DNA of 64,000 nt from contig QPMI01000477.1 in assembly GCA_004431415.1 (NCBI GenBank), positions 372,001 through 436,000 of the forward strand, written 5' to 3'. Made by a program: the position numbers and the translations under genes. The notes beneath the pieces were generated by a model. That model was given only the letters and a program-made list of their open reading frames with translations, made no database searches and was not told the origin of the DNA. This DNA is from Cyanophora paradoxa. Its lineage: Eukaryota; Glaucocystophyceae; Cyanophorales; Cyanophoraceae. Below, one piece after another: positions 29,664 to 45,900 of this stretch; within the stretch, counting starts at the first letter, position 1, and each line of letters opens with the position of its first letter.

Positions 29664-31664
29664 CTAATTATAATCCTCATCCTCGCCCTCGTCGTCCTCC
29701 TCGCCTTCGTAATAGGCCTCCTTCCCCACTGCGAGGATAAACTGCGCAGTGCGTCAAAATGGCATTGCCAGTGCGCGCGCGGGGGGAGCGCTAGAGGGGG
29801 GGGGGGGGGGGGGGGGAGCGCTAGCGGCCTGCGGGGCGCACGACGAGACGCTCGGCAGTGTCGGCGAGGGCGCCAGAGAGCGTGTGGATGCCGCTGAGGG
29901 AAAGGGTCTCGCGGGTGCTGACTGCTCGGGTGGTTGGCCATAGGCTGTGCGCACCGCTCGCGGAGCGCTTCGATGGTCTCGGACACGTGCGTATGCGGGG
30001 GTTCGTCCTGCGATCGCGACCCGTGAGGTCTTCCGCTGTGGCGGGCCTGAAGCTTCAAATGCGCGGGTACCTCCGGCAGGTACCCCAGTGTGCGGCAAGC
30101 GTAGTCGACCATGAAGCAGAGCATCGCTATGCGGTCCTCCCGGCTCCCCGCCAGACTCTGCGGGGCGCCGGCGTATATATACAGGCGGCGGGCCAAGACG
30201 CCCCCGCGCGGACCTCTAGGTTCTGCATGGCGGCCAGGATTTCCTCCTGCACGGCGCTGATCATGGGGCAGCGCCGAGTCGGGCTGCGCAGGGCAGCGCG
30301 CACGAGCGCCTCGAGGGCCTCGTCGTCGCTGGTGGAGCCCGCCGCACGAACCGTGAAGACGACCGCCACCTGCGCCCGCTCAGGCCCCCGCCCGGCGCTA
30401 GCGCTGCAGCGGGCGGGCGGCCTGCCTTCAGGGCCAGGTCGCTTTCGGGGTCGATCTCTGACTTGTCAGGAAAGGTCCCGCGGAGGGGAAACTCTGCCTG
30501 AGGGGACGATTGTCGAAAAGGGTCCCGCGGGGCGGGGGGAGGCCGCGGCGGACGGGATCGAGGCCGATTTCCTTCAGGTAGATTCCCAAGAGATTCGCCA
30601 GAAGCGCATCATGCTCGCCTTTCTTCCCCCCCTTGACCCGCACCCCCCGCATTCCCCACGGGCTGCCGGCGCTGAGGGCCGGGCCTCCCAGACCCTCGCC
30701 CCGGGCGGTGCATGCGCACTCGGCGTCCTTGAGCCACTCCACGAGGCGGGTTGCGTACACCCTCCGCTCCTCCAGCGAGAGCGGCGCGAGGTCCACCCAC
30801 CGTCTCTGGCGCCGCGCTGTACTTAGAGTCTGCGCCAGCGACAGCATATGCATGGTGGGAGGGCGCACCTTGTAAACGGCATCGGCGGCCCGAAGGCAAT
30901 CGTCATCGCTCAGAAAGTCGTACTGGCGGCCGGCGACGATCGCTTCCATGAAACCCCTGGTTCGATCGCGATCAATTCAGGATCAGTTGCCCAACGGCCG
31001 ACTGCGATGTGGTAGCGCGCACCCGTCGAGTTCAGGCCACGTGTCGGGCCCGGCCTTGCCGCGCCCTACGGCCTTGTCGACCCCCACGGCGAAGGCCTGG
31101 CACGCCTCCACGAACGGCACAGCCTCCGGAACGTTTGCGGCGCTGCAGAGAGGCGGGCGTCAATCAGCGGGGGCGGCGGGCGGCAGGCATCGGGCATCGG
31201 TAGCGGGGCCACCAGCTGTTGAGGAAGGAAACAAGCTCGCCGAAGGACGCCTTGTCGTCAAAGGGCGGCAGGTCAAGCAGGAGCATCGCGTGGGCGACCA
31301 CTCTGCAGAGCGGATCACGCCAAGTTCGGGATCGGAATCGGAGCCGAATTCGAAGGGCGGGGGCGCACTGCCGGGCAGCGTCGTCCCCAAAAAAGCTGTA
31401 AATGAGGCTGCCGTAGGCGCTTGCCAGGCGATCCGCGAAGGAGATGTGGAGGCCGTCCGGGGCCCCCAGGAGAACCTGCCTGCGAGCGGCCTCCTCGAGT
31501 CGCACTCCGACGACAGCCGAGGCGGCATTCGCAACCCGTCCAAGCAGCTCCATCGCCAGCGTTCTTGCCTCCCCTCGTCCGTCTCCACCCGCGCCAGCGC
31601 CAGCTGCAGCTGCAGCGCCCCTCGAGCTCCCGCGACCGAAGCCCTTCTTGGCTTGCGCGAGCAT
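29664..31664 (-). CDS. Unknown protein with acidic C-terminal tail, about eight exons
   Basis: No family recognised. Reading from Met 31664: MLAQAKKGFGRGSS, LLGRVANAASAVVGVRLEEA, DGLHISFADRLASAYGSLIY, AHAMLLLDLPPFDDKASFGE (about 31290), EAVPFVEACQAFAVGVDKA (about 31130), MEAIVAGRQYDFLSDDDCLR (about 30949), THMLSLAQTL-type helix (about 30850), WVDLAPLSLEERRVYATRLV, NLLGIYLKEIGLDP (about 30600), VVFTVRAAGSTSDDEALEAL (about 30365), ISAVQEEILAAMQNLEVR, IAMLCFMVDYACRTLGYLPE (about 30140) and the final exon FILAVGKEAYYEGEEDDEGE, stopping at 29664. The protein is mostly helical and soluble with a charged acidic end. Introns include a 21-base G run (29796-29816; C on the coding strand). Exon chain is consistent in phase where checked; function is unknown. 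Confidence 0.55.
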
Positions 31665-32643
31665 AAGCGGACCGCGCCAGCTGCAGGCGCCCTCTATCCG
31701 AGTTGATGAGACGTGCGCAAATAACGATGCGCATCCCCGACTGCCGAAAAACTGACGTCGACGCGAAGCGAACAAGGCCAGCTGCGCATGCAGCTGCGCA
31801 TATGCATGCGGCCGGCTCTGCCCGCCGATCACCGGCACTGCTGGCTGCTGAGCGCAAGCTGACGTTGATGGAGCAGCCGGAAAAGCGGAGAAAGCTTGCG
31901 GCCGCTGGATGGTCGTTGCAATTGCAATTGCGACGAAAGCATTCGCACCCCGCGGATTGTGCTGCGCGCCCCGACGTTGACGAGTTCTTCAGCACTCATC
32001 AATTGGCACAGTAATTTGGAAGAACTACGCACATGTAGAGAAACGAGCTCGCGCCCGACTCGCGTTGACATGTCCAGTTAACGTTGGCAGCAGCCAGCGA
32101 AGCGAGCGAAGCGGCTAGCGCGCGGAGCCGCGGACCGGATGCTGGACGTAGCCGGATGCTTCAGCTGGCGGCCCAGCTGTACCCCCCCAGCCGTGCGCAT
32201 GCGGGGCCCGGGCCGCGCCGGGAGAGGGTGCCGGACACTATAGCTAGCTCGAGGAAGGGGTGGGCGCGGCCGCGGCCGCGAGCGCTAGCCTGGCCTAGGC
32301 TAGCCTGCTGCGGCCGGGCTGCGCCGGCAGTACGGCGCCGCGCGATCCCTCTAAGCCCGCTCGTCTCGACCTTCATCGATTCACACTTCATCGATTCACA
32401 TCGCAGAGCACGGCATCGCATCACATGGGGAGGGGAGGGGAGACAGAGAAAGCACGCCGGCGGGTAGGCGGAGGCCCGCGAGCAGGAGCATCTGCGCCTT
32501 TGACTCGACTCGCGCCCCCGCCGACGGCGGAGGCAAGGCGAGGCGAGTCGAGGCGAGGCCGGGCCGACTGGAGCCGTCCGCACGGCGGGCCCGGCCGGCT
32601 CGCTAGGCGGAGACCTGCACGGAGGGTCGTCCCTGGATCAGAC
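31665..32643. other. Intergenic, about 980 bases
   Basis: No believable gene. It contains a tandem of TTCATCGATTCACA (32372-32400), a GGCGAGGCGAGTCGA-type repeat (32530-32560) and several NotI/AvrII-like palindromes. Confidence 0.45.
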
Positions 32644-34433
32644 CTAGCAGACGGGCGGCGGCGGCGGGGGCGGCGGTTGGGCGGGGACCTGGAGGATCAT
32701 CTTGAGGAGGCCGAAGGAGACGTTGCAGCCGATCCCCGCCAGGATCCCTGCGTCGCAGAGAGAGAGAGAGAGATAAGGCGCGGGAGCGTCCGCCCGCCAG
32801 AGCCGTCAGAGGCGGGGGCGGCGCGGGGGGCGGAGATAGAGGCGGCGGGCGGGCGGGGGGCCGGGCGCACCGAGCTTCTGCTTGCGGGTGCGGACCTCCC
32901 ACAGCCAGAAGAGCATGATCAGGCCTGCCCCGACCGGCGTCAGAGTTCGCTTGCGATAGGCCTACAGCCTAGGATCAGCTTAGCAGCTTAGGCCCACCTA
33001 GCGCTCCTAGCGCTCGCGCTAGCGCGACCGGCGCTAGAACCCGCATGTACAGCGGTTACGGCCCGCCTAGCGCTCTTCACCGCAACCGCGATCCGGCCTC
33101 CTGCTCCACGGTACCCCCCCCGCATTCGGCGTACCCAGGATGAAGCCGAGGACGATGCCGAAGAGCATGTCGAGGTTCGACCCCTCCGCGCTCCGCTCCT
33201 CCTGCAGCCGCGCCTGCCGGGGGGTACAGGGAAGGTCAGGGGGTACGGGGAAGGGGGATGGGAGTGGATGAGCGGAGGGGGGGTACGGCAGGCTCGCCTG
33301 GAAGGCGGCGGGGTCCTCGATGGGGCCCCGCGAGGCAGACAGGAACTCCTCCTCGAGCCTCCTCAGCTCCGCCTCGTCTGGGGGGTACGCGATTATCAGC
33401 AAAAGGGGGGTACGGCGATAGCCGCGTCGAGTTCGCGTACCCAGGTCCCGGGCGCCGCCGTTTCGGAGGCGAGAGGCGATGAGCTGCATTCGGATGAGGG
33501 CGAGGTCCTCGGCTGCGGGCGGCGCTTTGAGTAAACTTTCGCTGCCCGGGACGGGGTTGGGTACCGTTGAATCCCATTTCCGCGAATCGGCTCGCGATGG
33601 GCTCCTGCGGGTGCGGGATAGGAGGCGCGGCCTGAGCGGCGCTCCGGGGAGGGGAAGGGGGGTACGCGGGCGCGGGCGCGGGCTCGAACCTCGCGGGCGC
33701 CCTCGGGGTCGGCGGGCCGCTGCACGGGCTCGTGGAGCACGACGTGCACGAAGGAGTGGTCCTGCGCGCACGAGCGCGCCCCGCGTTCCTAAGCGGTGGC
33801 GAGGCGGCGGCGGCGGAGGCGGCGGCACGCGGCGGGCGCAGGCGCACGTGGAGGCCCGCGTCCCGCAGGCTCTGCCTGTCGTCCTGCGCGGGCGGAAGGG
33901 CCGTCAGCGATCCGACCGGCCGCGGGACGCGCGCAGCCAAGGGCGCGGCGCGGGAAGATGCGTCTGGAGAGCAGTCGCAGGGCCTCGAGAAGGTCGCGGG
34001 GAGATGCGCTCGCTCGGGCCGCCTCGTGGCTTCGTGCGTGCTCTAGCTAAGCCCGCGGGGCTCGGGGAGAGAGCTTGCCTGTTCCCTGAGCAATCTTCCG
34101 GCGAAGATGAGCTTCACTGTCCTGTTCCCTGCAGCGCGGCGATCATAAGGTCGCGGATTCCCAGTCGAGCTTTGGCGGGCAGGGCTCGGGCGCACCTGCA
34201 GCTTCTTCTGTGCGGATCTGTGTTCTAAGCGCGCCTACTGTGCCATCAAGGTCGACGCTGACCTGCCTACTCCTCCCATCTGCGCCGAAGTCAGCGAAGG
34301 GAGACAAGCACAAGCCGGCGGAGGGGGCGGGGCGCGTGCTCGCCTGCGAATCGAAGGTGCAGGCTCTCCATCCTGCACGCACCCTCCGCCCGCCTCGTTG
34401 CTCGGCCTTCGATTCGGCCGAAAGTGGGCGCAA
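32644..34433 (-). CDS. DSC3-like protein: ubiquitin-like domain plus DUF2407_C-type membrane domain
   Basis: In fungi Dsc3 is a subunit of the Golgi Dsc E3 ligase that ubiquitinates membrane proteins. The N-terminal exons form a ubiquitin-like fold: RQVSVDLDGTVGALRTQIRT (about 34275-34220), VKLIFAGRLLREQA (about 34120-34080), then DDRQSLRDAGLHVRLR (about 33880) and FVHVVLHEPVQRPADPEG (about 33755). Downstream are PDEAELRRLEEEFLSA (about 33380), DMLFGIVLGFILG (about 33165), GAGLIMLFWLWEVRTRKQKL (about 32930) and GILAGIGCNVSFGLLKMILQ (about 32745-32690), ending in a Pro run and a stop at 32644. The helix order GLLLGF, charged loop, then GxxxN...G matches the DUF2407_C pattern. Start codon is uncertain. 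Divergent from methionine aminopeptidase 1 with a 221-base gap. Confidence 0.7.
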
Positions 34434-34654
34434 AGCGGGCTCAAACTGGCAGCCGATCGTACACAGCGCCTCTAGGATCGTATACGCTGTGCGACGTGCT
34501 GTTTGGCGTCTCTAGCGCTGCTTCCTTCGGTTCGGGTTTTCCGACACCTTGGGCTCGACTCCGGCCGGGCACGTTAACGACGCGACCGCTTCGCAGCCCG
34601 CGTAGGCGCCCAGGATACGGCGAACGCGTCCTTTGGCCTTATATAGCGAAAGCG
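34434..34654. promoter_or_regulatory. Divergent gap between DSC3-like gene and methionine aminopeptidase 1
   Basis: A TATATAG lies at about 34641-34647, but it is too close to the ATG at 34655 to be a normal TATA box. Otherwise no motif is recognised. Confidence 0.35.
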
Positions 34655-39185
<4,531 letters not shown>

Positions 39186-39674
39186 GGGCTAGCGCTGGGG
39201 CGGCCGCGGGCCCGGGCCCCGGGGCGAAGTGGGGCGGGGCAGGCTGGCCCCGGGGCGACGGCTGCCACTATCCAGCTTTAATTTGGTTCGCGGATCGCGA
39301 GTCGGGGCTCGGAAGAAGGAATTTGATGCAGGCGAGCTCGAGGCGGGTACAGCGACCCGGGCCGTTACTCGGAGGTTGGCCGACCTGCCAGGCTGGCTTG
39401 GCGGGCGATCGACCGGGTGCGCGGACAGCACGGTCGGAAGGCGCACAAAGAGCGCTAGCGGGTCGCCGAGTCGGAAACCTAGGCCTGCGGCGCCCGGACG
39501 GAGTCGAGCTCAGAGGCCTGGGTTTAGGACGACCTACGCATACCAGCAGTTGCGGTTCGTCTCTGAGCATACAGCCCAGTTCTACGGTGCTAAAGGTGCG
39601 CTCCGCGGTCGCTGAGCGTCGGTTCCGCAGCCTAGCGGGCGCGCGCGAGCGGGCGCGCGCGGGCGGACCCAGGA
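39186..39674. other. Intergenic before the F-box gene
   Basis: Open frames exist on both strands but none shows domain similarity. Presumably the 5' region of the F-box gene. Confidence 0.4.
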
Positions 39675-42409
39675 ATGGATCGCATCGACGACGGCATCCT
39701 CGCCGACGTCCTCTCGCGCCTCCCCGCGCCCGAGCGCTGCCGCTCCGGCCTCTGCTGCCGGCGCTGGCGCGCCCTCGCCGCCAGCCCCGCCGCCTGGCAC
39801 ACCCCGCTCGTCCTCTGGTGCGGCACACATTCTTGAGGCTGCCTCGGCGCGCCCCGACGCGGCCCTTGCAGCCTGTTCGAGGATGAAGACAGGGAGAAGG
39901 CGGCCGAAGGGGCGCGCCGCGTGGGCGGCGTGGCCGTCGCCGCCGCCCTGGCCCCCGGGGCCCTCGCCCACCCTCGCTTCGCCGAGCTGCCGGAGCTCGT
40001 CCTCTACCAGTTCGGCAAGGCGGGCCTGGGCCCCAGCCTGGCCGCCGCCCCGCCCTCGCTCGCCCGCCTCGCCCTGCGCCGGGGCGAGGCCGCCATGCCC
40101 CGGGGCCCGCCATGCCAAGCCGAAGAGGAGGAGGAGGAAGAGGAAGACCCGGACGACGAGGACGAGCAGCTGGACGAGGCTAGGCTCGACCTTTCGGGCG
40201 CCGGCGCCTTCCTGGCGCGCTTCGACGCCCTCCGCGAGGTGGAGTTCGGGCGCGCGTCGGCGTCGGACGCCGCCGCCGCCGCCGCTGGCGCGCAGTGCCC
40301 CGCCACGGCACTCCGCGGCCGCCTCGAGTGCGCGGGTGAGCACCGCCCCCGGAGGCCGCTCCAGGCCCCTGTACCCCCCGGGCCCTCCCCTCCTTCCCCC
40401 CCCCCCCCCCCCGAGGGGCCCCGACTCCAGGGCGCAGGGAAGGAGGACATCGCCGCCCTCCGCAGGGCCTTCCCCAAGGTACCCCCCCCCCCTTCTCCCC
40501 CCCCGGAAGGACGTGGAAGGCCTTCTTAGCCTCCCCCCCCTCCCCCCCTTCTGAGCCCTTCTGAGCCCCCCCTCGCCCCCCCCCTCCCCGCCCTCAGGTC
40601 CAGCGGGCGGACGCGGTGCTGGACGGCCGGGGCGCCCCTTCGCCCGCGCCGTCGCCCGCGCCGCCCCCTGGGCCGCCGCCGCCGCCCTCTTCGGTCCGTC
40701 CCCCGTACCCACCCCTTCCCCCCGCCTCCCCTCCCCTCCCATGATCTCGAGAGCCTTCTAGAGCTCATGATCAATTCGAATCTCGAGAGAGCCTCAGCTC
40801 GAGCTTCATGTTAAGCTAGCAGCGATCCCGCATCCTCCCGGTCGCCTCCAGCGCTCCTCTTCTTCAGCGTCTGACGAGGCGCCGACGGCCCCGCCGCGCC
40901 GCCTCAGACGACGAGGACGAGCCCGAAGACCTCTCCGTCGCCCTCAAGGCCTGCGTCCGGGCCAGTACCCCCCACCCCCCCCCCCCCCATTCCCCCCATC
41001 CCCAATTCGCCGTACATCCGGTCCCCTCCTCCCCGAATCAAATCAAACAGCCTAACCGCCGTACGGGTACCTCCGTCGTCCCTCCGCCCGCCACACCCGC
41101 CACCCAAACGCCGCGCCCCCTCCGCGACAGCTGATATGGATGCGCGCGTCCTGCAGGCGGGGGTACGGCACCTGGACCTCTTCACGGAGATGAGCGCGAA
41201 GGAGCTCGCCGGCTGCCTCGCGGGGTACGCCCTCGTATCGGGGAGGGGGGTACGAGGTTTTCAAGGTCAAATGGGGTACCAGGCTTCGCTCCTTCACATT
41301 CCTGTACTCCGAGTCGACGGCGGACGAGCTCTTCCCCTGGCTCGAATCCGCCGGTACCCGCTTTGTCATTCGCTATCGAGTACCCCCGACTTCCCTCTTT
41401 CCTCACGGGCGCGCAGAGGCCGGCTTGGCGGCTAGCCTCGAGTGCTTGGACCTCCACTCATCCGCCGGTCTGCGGGGGTACGTCCTCTTACTTTACCCCC
41501 CCCCCCCCCTCCCCCTGCCCTCCTCTCACTCTACCATGCACCGCTTAAACGGGACGCAGATTCGGGCCCGAGCGGGTCCTTTCGACTGTCTCCAAGATGC
41601 CGAGGCTGCGCCGCCTGCGGCTGAGGAAGCCGCCCCGCACGGACGGCTGGCCCGCACTCTTCTCAGGCCTGGCGGACGCGTGCCCCGCCCTGCTCGAGCT
41701 GGAGACGGCCGAGGCGGACGAGTGGCGGCGGCGGCTGGGCGCCGCCCGCTGGGCGCCCTGCGCCGCGCCCTTTGCGGAGCTCCAGGCGGCCCTCGCCCGC
41801 CGGCACCGCGGGGCCCCGCCGCCCTCCGAGCGGCCCGCGTCCCCGTGCGTCCCGCCCCCGCCTAATCATCGGATCGCTCCCGATTCAAATGCATGCGGCG
41901 CCGGCTGACTGGAAACTAAACAGCCCCCTCGGGACTTGAAGAGGAAGGGACCCGACGGCGACAGCGACGGGGGTACGGAGGACGAGGACGAGGACGACGA
42001 CGACGACGAGGACGGAGGCAGAGGCGGAGGCGGAGGTGGCCCGGGTGCCAGCCGCGGCCGGCCCGCCGGCGCGGCCGGGCAGGCCGGCGCCGCGCGCCCG
42101 CCCCCGCGCTCCCGCGCGGTCCCGACTGCGGCCCGGCCGAACGCGAAGGCGAAGCCGGCGTGCCAGTACGGGGCGGCGTGCTACCGGAAGAACCCGCAGC
42201 ACCTCGCCGAGTTCTCGCACCCGGGCCGCCCCGACCCTGGCGCCACCGCCGCCGCCCCCCCCCCGGCCGCCCCCTGCCCCCCTGCCAGTACGGCGCCGCC
42301 TGCTACAGGCGCAACCCGGACGTGCGCTCCCCCCCCCCCCCCCTCCCCTCTTGACCTGACGAGCTCGAGCCCGCAGCACCTGCGGGAGTTCTGGCACCCG
42401 CCTAAGTAG
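39675..42409 (+). CDS. F-box/LRR-type protein with two C-terminal PBZ zinc fingers
   Basis: Met 39675 opens an F-box (MDRIDDGILADVLSRLPAPE, then CRSGLCCRRWRALAASPAAW), the Skp1-binding part of SCF ubiquitin ligases. A long Leu-rich middle follows: LFEDEDREKAAEGARRV (about 39870), ELPELVLYQFGKAGLGPSL, an acidic block (EEEEEEEEDPDDEDEQ), LARFDALREVEFG and LEAGVRHLDLF-type repeats with KELAGCLAGYAL (about 41200), LRSFTFLYSESTADELFPWL (about 41290), SLECLDLHSS (about 41440) and KMPRLRRLRLRKPP (about 41597). After a second acidic linker (about 41980-42015) come two PBZ fingers, CQYGAACYRKNPQHLAEFSH (about 42160-42220) and CQYGAACYRRNPD|QHLREFWH, the latter split by an intron; stop 42409. PBZ fingers bind poly(ADP-ribose), so I infer an SCF receptor for PARylated targets. 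The exon chain between 40600 and 41150 is the weakest part. Confidence 0.82.
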
Positions 42410-42915
42410 CCGGATCGAGGCCTGTGCTTCGACGTCACTGTACACGAAGAGAACAAGCAGAGGTGGCTGTTGCTGACTACTTGTGCGTCCTTGCGATGTA
42501 CGCCTACGATAACAGAACGAATTAAAAGTCTGAAAACGACATATACTGAAAGATCTAGCCTAGTAGACGCTTTACAACTAAAATCCAGAGAACAAATCTC
42601 GCATATGAAATGCGTATATACTCGAGACTTCGAGTGCGGATTACACAAAGATCTAGCTGTAACGGGGTTCGGCCGGCGTCCCAGTCGACGTCCAGGCCGG
42701 AAATCAACGCGTACCCGAAACTCAGAGAGCAACACTCTTTCAGAGTGCACTTTGAGATATACATAAATTTAGATCGTATTGTTACGTTCTGTACAGCTAA
42801 CGGTACGTTCTGTTTAGCATACAAATATTAATGAAATGAATATTCGATCCGGAAACGCGATATTACACTGCATTGTAATTCAAGGCGAATCGAAACGGTG
42901 CGATATTACGTGTAA
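42410..42915. other. AT-richer convergent intergenic region
   Basis: It separates the F-box gene from the convergent subtilase gene. Short mirrored open frames are not believed. No repeat family recognised. Confidence 0.45.
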
Positions 42916-45900
42916 TTACGGTCGGACGACGGGGATCTCCCAGGCGAGGCGCGACTCGACCCCGAAGCCGTAGGCGCAGGTGAGCATCACGCTGTACGTC
43001 CGCACCGTCGAGCCCGGCGCCCCCGCGAAACTGCGCGAAAAATCAATCACAGAGAAGGAGGAACGCTGGAGCTGAAGTAACGCGCACCTGGGGTCGACGT
43101 AGGGGCTGAGCTGGACGGCGGCGAGGTCCGAGGCGCACGTCTGGTTCCAAAGGGCGTAGGGCGAGCCGGCGAGGACGAGGCGCCCGTCGATGCTCGCCTG
43201 CGCGTCGCCCGTCTGCCGCACCGACAGGCGGCACAGCTTGGCGTGGTCGGGGCACGAGTCCGCAAAGGCGTAGCTGCCCGGAACAGATTTAAATTAGATC
43301 GTGATTTGAACGAAGATGCGGATTTCAAGTTCGCTGACCGCAGGGAAACGGTGACGAGGGCGGGCCGGCCGCCGACGACGCCGGCCAGCGTCGCGGGCGT
43401 CGCCGTCTCTCCGCTCGCGTACGCGTGCTGCGGCGCCTCGCCGCGCCGCACGACGAGCTTGATGGGGCATTCCGCTCCATTGGGAACGGCGGAGGAGTAG
43501 AGGCGGAGGACGTACGTCTCCCCGGCGGCGAGCTGCGAGGGGACGAGGATTATCTTCCGATCCGAAAAGATTAATATAATTACGTCTAGATCTAGGCAAG
43601 TCAATAACAATATAGGCAAGACAGCAGCGCGGCCGAGGGTTTTTTGGGGGGAATTAGGTCTAGTTTTGGGCAGGAGACGGCGGCACGCGCCGGAGTCCCC
43701 GAGGCGATGCTCTGCGTGAGGGATAACGAGGCAGAAATGGGCCGCATGCACGACGCGTCGAACGTGACCTGCGCATGCGATGGCGTCGGAAGTTGAACTC
43801 GAATTTCATATTTCTGCTGCTACTCGCGATTGCACCTGGGGCTTGAAATCGGGGGCGTTCGCGGTGCACTGGTTCGGCGCCACAGTCACTTCCTGGTTCC
43901 GTGCGGGGCACCCCTGCTCAGTTGCGCGATCAGTGCAGGTCGAATGATCATGACGTGCGCTCAATTTCACAGCGCACGGCCTGGGCAAGCGGGCCGTCCC
44001 GATCGACGACGGTGAGGGCGAAGGTGCAGTTGCCGCGCGGGCCCTTGCCCGAGTTGTTCGTGATGCTGAACTGGACCTGCGTCGTCCCGGTGCCCGAGCT
44101 CGGAAGGAACGCGTTGGTCCAGGCGCTGTTGGTCGGATACTGTTGAATGGCGGGCAGGAGGGGAGTGTCCACAGCCGGGCTTTGCGTCAGGGCTGCGACA
44201 CGCGTGAGATGCAAATTCAAAAATGTAGTAACACTGAAAGTACGCGCTGATGTTGGTGCCCCAATCGGCGAAGAGGAATCGGCGCAGGTCGGGCACCCGG
44301 GAGCCGCAGACGCGCTGCCCGTTGAATGTAACCGGCTCGAGGCGCGACACGGTCATGGGCCCCGGGCACTGGACGCTGTAGTACGCCGCCGGCGCCGCGT
44401 AGGGGAAGCACTGCTCGCCGGAGCCGGAGCCGGGGTTCGAGAGGCCCACATAGACTGGGCTCGGGGTAGGCCGCGGGGCAGCAGTGTAGGTCCCGTTGCA
44501 TTCGGCGTCGCTGACGGTGAGGGTGAAGTTGCCCGTCTGTGTGCTGGTGATTGTGCCCTCCACGACGACGTAGTAGTTAGAGGAAATTGGAAAGTAGTAC
44601 TCGGTTGCTGTAATTTCGCAGCCGGCAGCTGCGCAGCCAGGAATATTGATCTTTAGAATTCGAATTCGAATGTTTCACAGAGGCGCACTCTGCTTCAAAA
44701 GGAAGGCATTCGTGGTGCTTGGGCAGCCGAGATAAAAGTACAGCGCAGGCACGAAGTCAAGATCGGGCGAGCATATCGCGATTCGAATGTCCCGCCTACA
44801 CGGCAAAGGGAGAAGAGGTCAGCGGCAGTCAGTCTATGGCGCTCTCGCATCGAACCTGCTCGTCTGAAGGTCTGTTAAGCGATAGATCGCCTGACGGCCG
44901 CCGATGCCGACTGTCACCGGCCACTCGCGCAGTGAGGACGTCGCCGAGCCGCAAAACGAGAGCGCCGCTGATTGCGTAGTTGAAGAGCAAACATTGGCTG
45001 TATTCGAAGCCGATTGCAAAGCATAAACAACTGAATTCATGAATGAAATATTTTTGAATCAGGCTTACGCGTCCGTGACTCCGGAGATGACATTTGCTGC
45101 CAGCAGTAGGCCTCTTTACCAGAAAACGACACCGAAGTTGGACCATATGCATAGTTATCAGAAAAGAGCATCTCAGTGATCGGAGACGATCGTCGGAACA
45201 GGATGACCAGGTAGTACGTTCCCGCAAGCAAACCGCGGGTCCCAGAGAATGAGGTCTCATAACTGTACGAGTCGAGCGTTCCTGTACGAGTCGAGCGTTC
45301 GAGCGAATTATTAGGGGCTGCAAAAAATCGTTACATAATTAGATGGATTACGCACTACTAAAGATAGTTCGGGCCCTGGGAGACGTCGGACAATCGTCGA
45401 AAAGGATAGCGCTAGCATAACCATAAGAAGAGCTAGCGCTAAACGCCGGGAAACGCAAATTATAAAACTGCACATTGATGCTGCATATATATAAAAAAAG
45501 TTAGTTGTAATATAATGATGGAATTCGAATGCATGTAATGCACCCTGGTGGAATTGTCGGTAGGAGAACTCGGATGATGACGCTCCGGTGGTAATACCCC
45601 GAAGGCACAAGTGACTGCAAAGACATTCCAAGAGCTTGATTGTTCTGTTGTGTCGACACAACCACAGCGCGCCCGCATGTAGGAAGCTCCAAGGCGCTAC
45701 AAGTCTGTCCCGAATGCGTGCTAGTAGCAAGCTCGCCTCCAGGCGGGGCCCCACAAGAATCGTCGTTTGGGTCAATGTCCAAGCGGAATTCGCGTGAGTT
45801 CTGACCCTTCGAATCCGAATCGCAAAATATATGTGAGTGAGCATAAGCGACGGAGACAAAAAGTATGCGCAAGGCACAAAGCTCTATGAACCTGAATCAA

